A stretch of 64,000 bases of DNA from Cellulomonas sp. PhB143 (lineage in GTDB: Bacteria > Actinomycetota > Actinomycetes > Actinomycetales > Cellulomonadaceae), in contig NZ_RKIJ01000012.1 in NCBI RefSeq assembly GCF_003752595.1, positions 310,001 to 374,000 on the forward strand. The letters are read 5' to 3'. The position numbers were made by a program, and so were the translations under genes. The notes beneath the pieces are model-generated. The model was not told where the DNA came from. It saw nothing but the letters and a program-made list of their open reading frames with translations, and made no database searches. The first letter of the stretch is position 1. Every line of letters begins with the position of its first letter. This document shows positions 50,411 to 59,350 of the stretch, piece by piece.

Positions 50411-51997
50411 CGACTGCCAGGGTTCGTTGATGCCGGCGGCGACGTGCCATCGGTAGAGCTCGCGGGCGTTGTAGGCGGCGAGGGTGAACGCGAGGAGCAG
50501 TGCGGTGGGGTTGAGTCCGCGGACGCGGATGAAGCCGTGGTTGACGTTGGCGTCGTGGACGCGGATCTTCGAGTTGAGGCTCTCGATGCGGTTGCGGCGG
50601 TGGTAGGAGCTGGCCCAGGCGGTGGACTGCCAGGGCAGGCGTTGGCGGTCTCGTTCGTGCAGGGTGTCGGGCACGGTGAGGGTGATGCCGCAGCCGCAGG
50701 CTGAGCCCGGGGTGCAGGTGGTGGTGGGTATGTCCTGGCTACGCCGCATCGAGGCTGGCGTGTTGGGGCAGCGGACGTGGCCCGCCAGGGCCGGTCCTTT
50801 GTAGCGCTGGGTGCCCAGGGCGTCGTTGCGGCGGCTGTGCCGGGTGAATCGGAAGGGTTCGCGGGCGTCGAAGAGCTCGCGGACACGGGCATTGTCGCCA
50901 CTCGTCTGGCCGATCCGTGGTGGCTCGAGCTGGCGCAGGTTCGTCGGGATAGCGGCGCTGTACAGGCTGCCGTCGATCCACAGGGTGCCGGGGACGGGGC
51001 CCGGGCGGGTGCCTCGCTGTGACGAGTGCAGGTCGAAGACGACCTCGACGCCGCGGTTTCGCAGCGGTCGGGCGAAGTGCTCGCCCGTGGCCATCGTGTA
51101 GCCGCGGTCGAAGAGCGCCTCGGTGACGTCGCCGTGGCTCATGACGGCGTCGACCAGGGCGAGAGCTGCTCCGATGCGGTCGGTCACGCCGGGGCGCAGT
51201 GCCATGCCGGCGCACAGCAGAGGGACCTCATTACCGGTGCCCTCGTCTGCGATGTAGGTCGCCAGGTGGAGTTCGAAGCCGACGTAGAACTCGGTGGGGC
51301 GCCTGTTGGTGGCGGTGCGCTTGGCCCAGCGCGCTTCCCTGTCGGCGCAGATCCGTCCGTCCGGGTGTAGGGCGTCATGCGGGTAGGCCGCGTAGTACGA
51401 CTCCACGTCGGTTCCGTCGATCGCGACCGCGGGTGTGCGCGGGAACGTGGTGGGCAGACCTGCTTGGACGATCGTGGAGTGGATCTGCTCGGGAGTCAGT
51501 GCTAGGGCCGGGCACGACGTCGGGCACGGGTCGATCTCCCCGGTGTCGGCGTTGACCCACACGGTGTGGTCGTGGTCGACGCTCACGCCAGCCCTGGTGG
51601 CGGCGCTCAGAGCGTGGAGGCGGTCGAGGATCCTCTTGTCCAGGCCCGTACGGGCGTCGCTGGTAGCGACCCATTCCTCGGGGATCCCGAGCTGGGCGCG
51701 GGCCCGTGGTGACATCTCCGCCACGGTGCGAGCGACCGACGCGATGGTCAGCGTCGCCGGGTTCGTCAAGGTGTGGAAGAACAGGATGCGGGCCAGGAGG
51801 GCGTAGCTCAGCAGGGCAGGACGGCCAACTCGCTTGGTGCACGCATCGAGAAGGATTGTCAGGGTGGGCGTGTTCGACATGGCGATGGCCCGGTTGATCC
51901 GTTGCTGCTCGGTCATGCGGTCGGGATGGTAGTCACGACGGCTGGCACCGGTCGGCGTGTGCTGCGGTCGGCGTCTGCGAGTCGTCTCCCTGGTCAC
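50294..51997 (-). CDS. DDE-type transposase-like protein
   Basis: The 567-residue protein has candidate catalytic acids in AIDGTDVESYY (about residues 194-197), ALFDRGYTM (297) and NRIESLNSKIR (472), a plausible DDE triad of an IS4/IS1182-like enzyme. A Cys cluster (HVRCPN through CGCGI) sits between the second and third acids. The C-terminal segment IGYTTRSRTKPRRGPPRT recurs in the right-hand repeat as a remnant of a second copy. The GTG start overlaps the stop of the tyrosine-recombinase-like gene (GTGA), so the two are translationally coupled, which is unusual for a simple insertion sequence. IS family not resolved. Confidence 0.7.
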   Translation of the reverse strand: MTRETTRRRRPQHTPTGASRRDYHPDRMTEQQRINRAIAMSNTPTLTILLDACTKRVGRPALLSYALLARILFFHTLTNPATLTIASVARTVAEMSPRARAQLGIPEEWVATSDARTGLDKRILDRLHALSAATRAGVSVDHDHTVWVNADTGEIDPCPTSCPALALTPEQIHSTIVQAGLPTTFPRTPAVAIDGTDVESYYAAYPHDALHPDGRICADREARWAKRTATNRRPTEFYVGFELHLATYIADEGTGNEVPLLCAGMALRPGVTDRIGAALALVDAVMSHGDVTEALFDRGYTMATGEHFARPLRNRGVEVVFDLHSSQRGTRPGPVPGTLWIDGSLYSAAIPTNLRQLEPPRIGQTSGDNARVRELFDAREPFRFTRHSRRNDALGTQRYKGPALAGHVRCPNTPASMRRSQDIPTTTCTPGSACGCGITLTVPDTLHERDRQRLPWQSTAWASSYHRRNRIESLNSKIRVHDANVNHGFIRVRGLNPTALLLAFTLAAYNARELYRWHVAAGINEPWQSYLGEPIDDRPIGYTTRSRTKPRRGPPRTAGNTRHNPTT

Positions 51998-52962
51998 GGG
52001 CGGGTGACCTCCGCGACGAGCTCTGCTTCGTCGGGTTGGGGCATGAACTTCATGACGTGACTGAATGACTTCCAGGACGTCACACCAGCCATCTGCGAGA
52101 GCGCGTTGAGGTGGACACGGTTGTCGAGGTGCGCCAGCATCCAGGTCGCCCGAAGCCGGTAGGTCTTGAGATCGGGACAGTCGGGCGGGCGTTCGATGTG
52201 CTCCAGCATGTGGCCCAAGGGACCGCGGTCCCAGTCCTTGGCGACGAACCCGAGGATCGTCGCGCCAGGATCGTCTTCCTTGATCTGTGCCAGGGTCACG
52301 TCGTAGGGCGGCGAGATAGGGATCGTGCGCGGGTGGTCGCCGTGAACGACCAGGCAGAGGTGACCGTGACGTTCGACGAGGTCGTCGGTCATGGCGTCGC
52401 GGGCCTCGCGAGGGTAGAGGCCCGCGCCAAGACCCAGGGCGAGCAGCGCGGTCAGTCGTCGTCTTCTGGATGCTGTGCGCTGTTGTGCAGCAACCTCGAG
52501 GAGGCGGCTGACCTCGGCCGGCGTATAGGGGACGATCGTGTACTCGGCGCGCAGCTGGTGCGGCAGTGGTGCCCAGGGTGCTCGGCGGGTCAATGCGGTG
52601 GAGTAGCGCCGCAGGTCAGCACGCCGTGTTGCCCTCGAGGATTCGGCCAGGTGGGTACATCCGACGGCGATGTACCGTTCCACCACGTCGGGGCTGAACA
52701 TCGCCTCGCGATCCAGCGGGTGGCCCTGACGGTGGGCCCACACGACGAACTGACTCAGGGTCCGCATCGATTCTGTCGCCCGTCGGGGCTCGCTCGGATG
52801 CAGGTCCAAGGCGACCGCGCGGGTGAACTCGGCGACGGGCGCCCAGAAGTCCGCGCGGATCGCGTAAGGGGTGTACGCGCGGACACGGGCCTTGGCAAGA
52901 CGGGCGTCGTTCTCGGCGTTGCGGTTGACGGCGTCAGTTCCAGAAGAGCAGTCTGAAGGCAT
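51994..52962 (-). CDS. Tyrosine-recombinase/integrase-like protein with degenerate active site
   Basis: The 322-residue protein resembles phage integrases. An N-terminal SAM-like core-binding region (WAPVAEFTRAVALDLHPSEPRRATESMRTL) is followed by a catalytic-domain-like half. The first arginine region is LALGLGAGLYPREARDAM, and TYRLRATWMLAHL stands where HxLRH is expected. The end, SWKSFSHVMKFMPQ, lacks the usual nucleophilic Tyr. It may therefore be a DNA-binding partner rather than an active recombinase. ATG 52962 was chosen over a longer frame starting at 53061 because GGGGGTCC precedes it. It is followed by the overlapping transposase. Confidence 0.65.
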   Translation of the reverse strand: MPSDCSSGTDAVNRNAENDARLAKARVRAYTPYAIRADFWAPVAEFTRAVALDLHPSEPRRATESMRTLSQFVVWAHRQGHPLDREAMFSPDVVERYIAVGCTHLAESSRATRRADLRRYSTALTRRAPWAPLPHQLRAEYTIVPYTPAEVSRLLEVAAQQRTASRRRRLTALLALGLGAGLYPREARDAMTDDLVERHGHLCLVVHGDHPRTIPISPPYDVTLAQIKEDDPGATILGFVAKDWDRGPLGHMLEHIERPPDCPDLKTYRLRATWMLAHLDNRVHLNALSQMAGVTSWKSFSHVMKFMPQPDEAELVAEVTRP

Positions 52963-53093
52963 AGAAGGACCCCCATCGAAACGCGGGACTTTCTTGCAGC
53001 GGAAGTAGTGGTCCGCTGATGCGAGGCGATCGGGCTCGGGAGTTGCCGCTCCTGGGCCCATTTTCGCGCCTTCGGCGCCCTGCGCCGACTGGC

Positions 53094-53330
53094 TCAGCCC
53101 ATGTCGGCTCCGCCCTCGTCGTCGAGAGCCTTCGCCAAGAGGTCTGCGTGTACCGCCGTCACTGGCCGGCCTGAAGCACGAGCAGTCTCGTACAGGCGGA
53201 GCGCGAGGTGGGCCGGAATGCGAGCGTCGAACCGCACCGTCTCGTCGGGCGCGTAGACACGGTCGCGCGATGACGGGCGCCCCGTCCGCGCAGCTGGGAT
53301 GACCACCGCGCTGTTCTGGTTCTTCATCAT
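53094..53330 (-). CDS. Small ribbon-helix-helix-like protein
   Basis: The 78-residue protein contains TVRFDARIPAHLALRLYETARASGRPVTAVHADLLAKAL, which fits a strand-helix-helix (RHH/MetJ-Arc-like) DNA-binding fold. GGAGG sits five bases before ATG 53330; the adjacent ATG 53327 is an alternative. It is the first gene of the three-gene mobile unit and could be its transcriptional regulator. The family is inferred from pattern only. Confidence 0.6.
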   Translation of the reverse strand: MMKNQNSAVVIPAARTGRPSSRDRVYAPDETVRFDARIPAHLALRLYETARASGRPVTAVHADLLAKALDDEGGADMG

Positions 53331-53585
53331 CACCACCTCCGTCGAAACGACCAAACTGTAAGAACCGGATCCGTAGATCCGTCAGTCGGTTGGTCGGACC
53401 GAGCGAAGGAGGTGGTGAGACTCCTTCAGCGCCGCGAGCCGATGGCTCAGATCAGCGGCGTGCCCCCGCACCAGGTACGGGCAGCCATCACCAAGGTATG
53501 CCCACTGGCGTCCAGAGTCACGAGCGGCACGCGCAGTTGGAAGCGGAACAGCGGACCATGGAGTCGGACGTCTCTGGAGGTGTCG

Positions 53586-54075
53586 ATGAGTCCACGACCC
53601 ATGCTGATCCTCGACCTCGACGGAGTGATCAGCCCGTACGGGAGCGAAGCGAAAGACGGGATGGCGGTTGCGCGCGTGGGCGGATACCGCCTGCTCTACC
53701 GCCCAGACGTCATCGCAGGGCTCAACGCCCTCAACAAGGAGGGAGACGTCGAGCTTCGATGGCTGACGAGCTGGGGTAGTGACGTACGCACTCACGTCGC
53801 CCCAGCACTCGGCCTCGACGACTTCCCGATGCTCGCCGAGGTGGAGAGGAACGCGACGGATCGAACGTGGTGGAAGTTGCGATCCGTTCTCTTGCACCTG
53901 CGAGGGGGCACGAGGTTCGCTCGCTTGGATCGATGATGACCTGAAGCCGACACGTCGGGCCCGAGTCCGCCGGGCCTACGGGACCGGACAGTGCCTACTC
54001 CTGCAACCAGATTCGAAACTAGGCATCAGGGCAACAGAACTCGATCAGGTGCGGACGTTCCTCGCACGCGCGTAG
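53586..54075 (+). pseudogene. HAD-domain hydrolase broken by a 4-bp duplication
   Basis: Translation starts well (GGAGG five bases before ATG 53586) with MSPRPMLILDLDGVISPYG, the HAD catalytic DxDG motif, and continues as WLTSWGSDVRTHVAPALGL. At 53918-53925 the tetranucleotide CGCT is tandemly duplicated. The frame then ends at 53936, while the next frame carries the missing end, LAWIDDDLKP and LLLQPDSKLGIRATELDQV. Removing one CGCT restores FAWIDDDL. A recent inactivation, a phase-variable state, or a sequencing error are all possible. Confidence 0.8.
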
Positions 54076-54369
54076 TTCGCTTCGACGTGGACCTTGCGCC
54101 GGGGGGGGGGGGAGTCGTCAGGCGTTCGCCGAACGAACTCGCGCGATGCTCGGCTCGTGATCGCCACGCCCGGGAACCGGTCCGGAAATGCCGCGCCGCC
54201 TCGATAAGTCCTCCGCGATCCGGCACACCTCCTGCGCGGTTGAGCGTGACCGCGGCCGTTCCTCAGAATGCTTGGCCCCGGCGCGGTCGACTGGACAGCG
54301 CCCCCAACTACGCCCGATCAAGTGATGCCAACGAAGCCAGCCACGTCGCCGGTCGGCTCGACCGGCGGC
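54076..54369. other. Debris region with poly-G run
   Basis: No gene is recognisable. A run of 12 G (54101-54112) stands out. The flanks look like scrambled insertion-sequence remains and precede the IS3 fragment. Confidence 0.5.
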
Positions 54370-54585
54370 AGTACGACAACGCCCTCGCCGGGGCGTTCAA
54401 CACGCTGTTCAAGGCCGAGCTCGTGCGCTACGAGGGCCCGTGGAAGTCGATCGACGACCTCGAGCTCGACACCGCGGAGTACATCGACTGGTTCAACCAC
54501 CGACGGCTGCACGGCGAGATCGGCCTCATCCCACCCCGCCGAGCTCGAGGACAACTACTACCGTAACGACCACGCTCCGGCTACT
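54370..54585 (+). pseudogene. IS3-family transposase (OrfB) C-terminal fragment
   Basis: YDNALAGAFNTLFKAELVR and KSIDDLELDTAEYIDWFNHR then RLHGEIGLIPP are the end of an IS3-type DDE transposase, including the final catalytic glutamate region. A one-base excess in the CCACCCC run near 54535 shifts the frame before AELEDNYYRNDHAPAT. The N-terminal catalytic part and OrfA are absent, so it is a dead remnant. Confidence 0.85.
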
Positions 54586-54704
54586 TCTGCCTCGAGCCGG
54601 GTGAAACCGTCGTACTCTTCGAGCCGACCGGATGCCGTGATCACCCGCGTGCTACGCCCCGACACACACCACGTCGAAACCGGATATCGACACGTTCGAC
54701 CCTG

Positions 54705-54726
54705 GTGTCCACTAGTGTCAGGACAC
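54705..54726. promoter_or_regulatory. Inverted repeat upstream of the methylase gene
   Basis: GTGTCC and GGACAC flank a 10-base centre, and CACTAGTG (54710-54717) is itself a perfect palindrome. It lies 57 bases before the methyltransferase start, so it could be an operator controlling the cassette, or an insertion-sequence end. Confidence 0.45.
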
Positions 54727-54782
54727 AGTCCACCCAGCAGGAAGACCCGTTGAGATCCCACGTGACACACCCGAGGAGAGCC

Positions 54783-55820
54783 GTGAGCGCCGGTCCGATG
54801 ACGGCGTCGCCGATCCGGGCCGCAAGTTTGAATGAGCCGACGTCGCCGCAGCTGGGCGCGTCGCCCGTAGGCATGGAGGGTCTGATCCCGCTGGCGGGCG
54901 TGCGCCGGCCGCTACCGCTCAACACGCTCTCGCCCCTCCGGTACCCGGGCTCGAAGCGCCGCATGATTCCGGCTATTGCAGAGCTCATCGAGGCCAATGT
55001 TCCAGCACCCGAGTTGCTCGTCGAGCCGTTCTGCGGGGGAGCCAGCGTCTCGCTCGGGCTGCTTGAGATCGGCGCCGTCAAGCGAGTCCTGCTGGCGGAT
55101 CTCGATCCGCTAATTGCAGCTTTCTGGAAGGTTGCGACGACTGACACCGAGTGGCTCATCGCGGCGATGCGCAGAGAGCCGATCACCGTCGAGCGATGGG
55201 ACTACTGGCGAGCACTCAAGCCGACGGGCGCGCGCAACCGCGCCCTCAAGTGCCTCTTCCTGAATCGGACGACTTTCTCAGGGATAATCGGCGGCAACGC
55301 TGGTCCGATCGGCGGTCGGGCGCAACTCAACTACAAGATTGACTGCCGCTTTGACATGAACGGCATTGAGGCCCGACTGCGGCATGTCCGGAAGCTTGCC
55401 GACGAAGGGCGCATCGTGGGTGTTCACGAGGGCCGCTGGGAGGACTCCATCCGTGTCGCATTGGACGTCCACGCTGCCCGGGGCTGGCGAACGAAGTCCC
55501 TCGTCTTCTACATGGATCCCCCGTACATCGAGAAGGCGGGCGGGATCTACCGCCGCTCGTTCTCCGAACGCCATCACCGAGCGTTGGCGGAGTACCTGAA
55601 CGGGAGCGGCGAGCGTTGGATCCTGTCGTATGACAAGGAGCCCTTGGTCCTCGACCTCTATGGCGCGGACAAGATGCCGGAGGTCCGTCGGTTCGCGGTG
55701 CCGCACACGTACACGATGACGGGCACGAGATCGAGGCCCGTGCCGGGCCGCGAAGTGCTGTTCACGAACCTTCCCCAAGTTCCCGCCGCTCGCGGCAGGC
55801 CTGACGACACGGAGTCTTGA
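54783..55820 (+). CDS. D12-class (Dam-like) DNA adenine N6-methyltransferase
   Basis: The 345-residue enzyme has the D12-class order of motifs: PLRYPGSKRRMIPAI (motif X), EPFCGGASVSLGLL (SAM motif I, about residue 82) and MDPPYIEKAGG (catalytic DPPY, residues 245-248). It methylates adenine N6; the target sequence cannot be read. GTG 54783 with GAGGAG just upstream was preferred over the first ATG-like starts farther up. Its stop overlaps the herA start (TGATG). Methylation beside an HerA-NurA pair suggests protection of self DNA. Confidence 0.88.
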   Translation: MSAGPMTASPIRAASLNEPTSPQLGASPVGMEGLIPLAGVRRPLPLNTLSPLRYPGSKRRMIPAIAELIEANVPAPELLVEPFCGGASVSLGLLEIGAVKRVLLADLDPLIAAFWKVATTDTEWLIAAMRREPITVERWDYWRALKPTGARNRALKCLFLNRTTFSGIIGGNAGPIGGRAQLNYKIDCRFDMNGIEARLRHVRKLADEGRIVGVHEGRWEDSIRVALDVHAARGWRTKSLVFYMDPPYIEKAGGIYRRSFSERHHRALAEYLNGSGERWILSYDKEPLVLDLYGADKMPEVRRFAVPHTYTMTGTRSRPVPGREVLFTNLPQVPAARGRPDDTES

Positions 55821-57826
55821 TGAGCATAACGTCCGCCCTCCTCGCGGCCCAGCAGACTGCAACGCCCCTCGCGGCGCTTGTGAACGACGGATGCCACGCG
55901 ATCGGTGGCGTCTTCCGACTCGACTACAACTCTGCCGTCGTACTCACCGACGACTTCAGGAAGAAGCAGGCCGGTGGCGTACCCCACGGCGGGTTCCTAC
56001 TTGCCGCGGCGGGCACGCAGACCGCGGAAGGGTTCACCCTCGACGACGAGGAGCTGATCCTCCTTCGCGTGCGGGGCACGGCTCCCCTTCCGAACGAGCC
56101 AGACCTCGTACAGACGCGACTGGCCGTCGTCCGTGACGCAGGAGATTCGGGCAAGGGCTTCGACGAGGTCACCGATGAGTTGACGCGCAACGAGCTCCAG
56201 CAGTCCGCCTTCGACTGCGAGGTGATCGGGACCTTCTACACGTCGGGCAACTCAGACCTCGTCGAGTTCGGGGCTGACATCGATAACGTCGTCTCGTCAG
56301 CCAAGTACCAGGTCTTCCTCCCCTCGAAGAAGGTGCTGTCGTGGCTCGCGTCGTACCCCGAGACTGGTGAGGACGACCTACTGCCGCTCGGCGTGGTGCG
56401 CTTCTCGTCTACTCGCCGTCGGGCCCGGGCATCGGGGATCGACCAGGCGGAGGTCCGGGTACACATCGACGACTTCGTGGCGCGCAAGACCGCGGTGTTC
56501 GGCATGACCCGAACCGGCAAGTCCAACACTGTGAAGACAATCGTTACGGCTGTCCACCGCCAGAGCTCCTTGACCGACGCGCGCGTCGGCCAGCTGATCT
56601 TTGATCCTCAGGGTGAGTACGCGAACATCAACGATCAGGACAAGACGGGCCTCCGGCTCCTCGGCGACACGGCTGACCACGTGCGCGTCTACAAGGAGAG
56701 CCCCGACCCGAGCGAGGCCGTGGAGAGACCCCTTCGGATCAACTTCCTGGATGCGGCGAGCCTCCAGACGGTATGGGCCATGGTGCAGCAGGAGGTTGCC
56801 GAGTCGGCCTCAGCGGGAGCTCAGTACATGGCTGGCTTTCGCGCGGTCGATTTCGCCGTGCCTGATCCGAAAGACGTGAGCGCGCAGTCTCACTTCGAGC
56901 GCAACCGGCTCGCGTTCTACGCTCTGCTCCACCGCGCTGGAATTTCGGGCCCCCTCCCGAGTACCCGCATCATGCTGACGAACGACCTCGTGACCGAGGC
57001 CACTACCGGCCCGAAGGCGATCGCGGATGTCACGGGGTCTGGGAAGTACGCATACGTGAAGACCACCGCCGCTGCCGAGAAACTCCTTGACTGGTTGAAG
57101 TCTCAGAACGCCGATGGGAAGCTCACGGAGTCCTGGAAGCGTGACTTCGACAAGGGCGAGCTCGCCGACATCCTGAAGGCCATGGAGGGCCGGGCCGGAG
57201 ATGCTGCGATCAAGCGCCTCAAGCCGTTCCACGATCGCAACGCCATCGGCGACATCGGTGATCTCGTGTGGCAGGACATGCTTGCGGGCCGGCTCGTCAT
57301 CGTCGATCTGTCCAAGGGCAACGGCACCGTTGTTAAGACGCTGTCCGAGCGGATCGTTACGACGCTGCTCGATCGTGCTCGCGACGACTTCGCTGCGGGA
57401 AAGAAGCCACACCCCTTCCAGGTGATCGTCGAGGAGGCGCACAACCTGTTCGAGCGGGGCGCCAAGGAGGTGGCCGGGAACCCTTGGGTCCGCATGTCTA
57501 AGGAGGCGGCGAAGTACAAGATCGGACTGATCTACGCGACACAGGAGGTCTCTAGCGTGGACCAGCGCATCCTCTCTAACACTTCTAACTGGTTGGTCGC
57601 CCACCTCAACTCGGACAATGAAACCAAGGAGTTGTCGCACTACTACGACTTCAAGACGTGGGCCGAGAGCATCCGCCGAGCCGAGGACCAAGGGTTCGTG
57701 CGCATGAAGACGTACTCCGGCAAGTACATCGTTCCCGTACAGGTCGCGAAGTTCGACCACGACATGATCAACGAAGCAAGGCGGGCCTCTGGCTTGCAGC
57801 CGGTTGATCCCGCAAAGATCGCCTGA
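55820..57826 (+). CDS. herA: HerA-like hexameric DNA-pumping ATPase (DUF87)
   Basis: The 668-residue protein has an N-terminal HAS-barrel-like region. The FtsK-HerA P-loop follows, AVFGMTRTGKSNTVKT (residues 228-235 for GMTRTGKS), then LIFDPQGEYAN. Walker B is QVIVEEAHNLFERG (near 535), and the conserved ATQEVSSVDQRILSNTSNW closes the core. HerA translocates DNA and works with the NurA nuclease in end processing in archaea; bacterial pairs are linked to phage defence. ATG 55820 follows GGAG and overlaps the methylase stop, so the genes are coupled. Third positions hold more A/T than in the flanking core genes, suggesting transfer. Confidence 0.9.
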   Translation: MSITSALLAAQQTATPLAALVNDGCHAIGGVFRLDYNSAVVLTDDFRKKQAGGVPHGGFLLAAAGTQTAEGFTLDDEELILLRVRGTAPLPNEPDLVQTRLAVVRDAGDSGKGFDEVTDELTRNELQQSAFDCEVIGTFYTSGNSDLVEFGADIDNVVSSAKYQVFLPSKKVLSWLASYPETGEDDLLPLGVVRFSSTRRRARASGIDQAEVRVHIDDFVARKTAVFGMTRTGKSNTVKTIVTAVHRQSSLTDARVGQLIFDPQGEYANINDQDKTGLRLLGDTADHVRVYKESPDPSEAVERPLRINFLDAASLQTVWAMVQQEVAESASAGAQYMAGFRAVDFAVPDPKDVSAQSHFERNRLAFYALLHRAGISGPLPSTRIMLTNDLVTEATTGPKAIADVTGSGKYAYVKTTAAAEKLLDWLKSQNADGKLTESWKRDFDKGELADILKAMEGRAGDAAIKRLKPFHDRNAIGDIGDLVWQDMLAGRLVIVDLSKGNGTVVKTLSERIVTTLLDRARDDFAAGKKPHPFQVIVEEAHNLFERGAKEVAGNPWVRMSKEAAKYKIGLIYATQEVSSVDQRILSNTSNWLVAHLNSDNETKELSHYYDFKTWAESIRRAEDQGFVRMKTYSGKYIVPVQVAKFDHDMINEARRASGLQPVDPAKIA

Positions 57827-57827
57827 C

Positions 57828-59255
57828 ATGCCGTACCCGATGGAGCGGGCATCCCGGCTCGGGCACGTTCCAGTCGTCAATAGCCAGGCGGTTCGTGACG
57901 CCTTCTCTCGATGGCAGGTGGCCCAGGCGGCTCCCTCCGACCTCGGACTAGTCGAGTCCCTGTGTCACCCGCTCGAGACCCTCCCGAACGCGCAAGCATC
58001 CGACGACGTTCGTTTTGCCATCACGGTGGATGGTTCGGACACCGAGGTCGAGGCCACGCGCGAACACCCGACGGTCAAGGTGGGCTACGTCCGCGTCGCC
58101 GCGTCCTTCGTCGACCTGTCGAAGCTCCACGCCTCGGGCGTAGGCGAGTTCGTGGACCCCGCCTTGCTCCGAGAGGCGCATAAGCACGCGGCCTTCGACG
58201 GCGCGCTGCCTGGATCAGGGTTGGTCATGCCCGGCTTCACTGGCGTCGACACCTGGCGTCAGGAACTCGATCGACTGCTCGCGGGCACAAAGTTCGACGA
58301 CGAGTCCCCGCTCACGCTCGCCGACATGCTCCTGGCGTTGCACGGTACCCCGGACGCGTCCGCGACAACGATCTCCCTGCGCCGCTGCCCAACCTGCGGC
58401 GTGAAGGACGCGGAACTTCCGGGTGGCGCGATCACCGTGCCGAAGGCTGGTACCACGTGCCCTGCCTGCCAAGCCCCGGTCTTCCTTGGAGATGCGCTTC
58501 GGACGCACGAGGAGTACTTGCCCGAGGGCTCGAACCAGTCGGCGCTCACGAGGGTCATGCTCGTGGCCGAGCGGCTGACCTCCCTTGGCTACATGCAGGT
58601 TCTCCACCGCGACCCTCATGGCGCCGATGCCATGCGGCGAACCCTCTTCATCACGGACGGTCCGCTCGCGCTGCACGGTGTGGTCGCGCCGTTGAAGCGC
58701 CGCTTCCAGGACTACCTCGGTGACCTGACCGCGGCGGCCGCCGCGAGCGGAAGCCCGGCTGCGCCGCTTGTCGTCGGGGTCGAGAAGTCCGGTCGGTTCG
58801 TGGAGCACTCGGAGCTCATCAAGACCATGATCCCCGAGGGGAGCGTGATGGCCCTGTCGAGCGAGTACATCAATCGAATCACGGGCCGGCCCGCCGACCA
58901 CCAGTACGGAGTCGACGAGTTCTACGGGCGGCGATTCATCTATCGCACACGGGCAGGGAGCACGCTCGTCATCACTGTTCCGCCGCGACCGGGGATCACG
59001 CCATACGGGACCGCAGCGGGCGAGGATATCGCAAGCTATCCGACGTTGCGTCCCATCTGTGAGGTTCTCGACCGCGTCCAGACACGGCTGTACCCGAACG
59101 CGGTTATCCCTGTCGCTCTCGCGCACTCGGCCGCGTCGCTCCCGCTAGGCGTCGGTCAGTCGGTGCTTCGCGCGATGGGTCAGGATCTCCTGGGCCTACG
59201 CCGAACGACTCAGATCGTGCAGCGCGGCCCATTCCCCGGAGCCCTCAGTAGATAG
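57828..59255 (+). CDS. nurA: NurA-domain nuclease
   Basis: The 475-residue protein starts one base after the HerA stop. It has a first acidic motif FAITVDGSDTEVE (Asp 68) and a second, LFITDGPLALHGVV (Asp 277), matching the NurA catalytic pattern. The later VPPRPGITPYG and ALAHSAASL lie near the end. An inserted zinc ribbon (CPTC at 187-190, CPAC at 211-214) splits the domain, unlike compact archaeal NurA. NurA resects DNA with HerA. Operon position and the coupled methylase support a restriction-like system; the pairing itself is established for HerA-NurA, the defence role here is inference. Confidence 0.82.
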   Translation: MPYPMERASRLGHVPVVNSQAVRDAFSRWQVAQAAPSDLGLVESLCHPLETLPNAQASDDVRFAITVDGSDTEVEATREHPTVKVGYVRVAASFVDLSKLHASGVGEFVDPALLREAHKHAAFDGALPGSGLVMPGFTGVDTWRQELDRLLAGTKFDDESPLTLADMLLALHGTPDASATTISLRRCPTCGVKDAELPGGAITVPKAGTTCPACQAPVFLGDALRTHEEYLPEGSNQSALTRVMLVAERLTSLGYMQVLHRDPHGADAMRRTLFITDGPLALHGVVAPLKRRFQDYLGDLTAAAAASGSPAAPLVVGVEKSGRFVEHSELIKTMIPEGSVMALSSEYINRITGRPADHQYGVDEFYGRRFIYRTRAGSTLVITVPPRPGITPYGTAAGEDIASYPTLRPICEVLDRVQTRLYPNAVIPVALAHSAASLPLGVGQSVLRAMGQDLLGLRRTTQIVQRGPFPGALSR

Positions 59256-59350
59256 ACGGCGAACCGGCTCGGGAGGAAGGACATCTCTCGCTCGGAGCAC
59301 CGAGACAGCCGTTCCACTGCGCGGGCCTCGGCTGGCGTGGCACGGATGGA

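Noticed and set aside
53382-53897. Minus-strand open frame opposite the HAD pseudogene
   Set aside because: Antisense to the DxDG-containing frame, which has a good ribosome binding site; no domain on the reverse strand.
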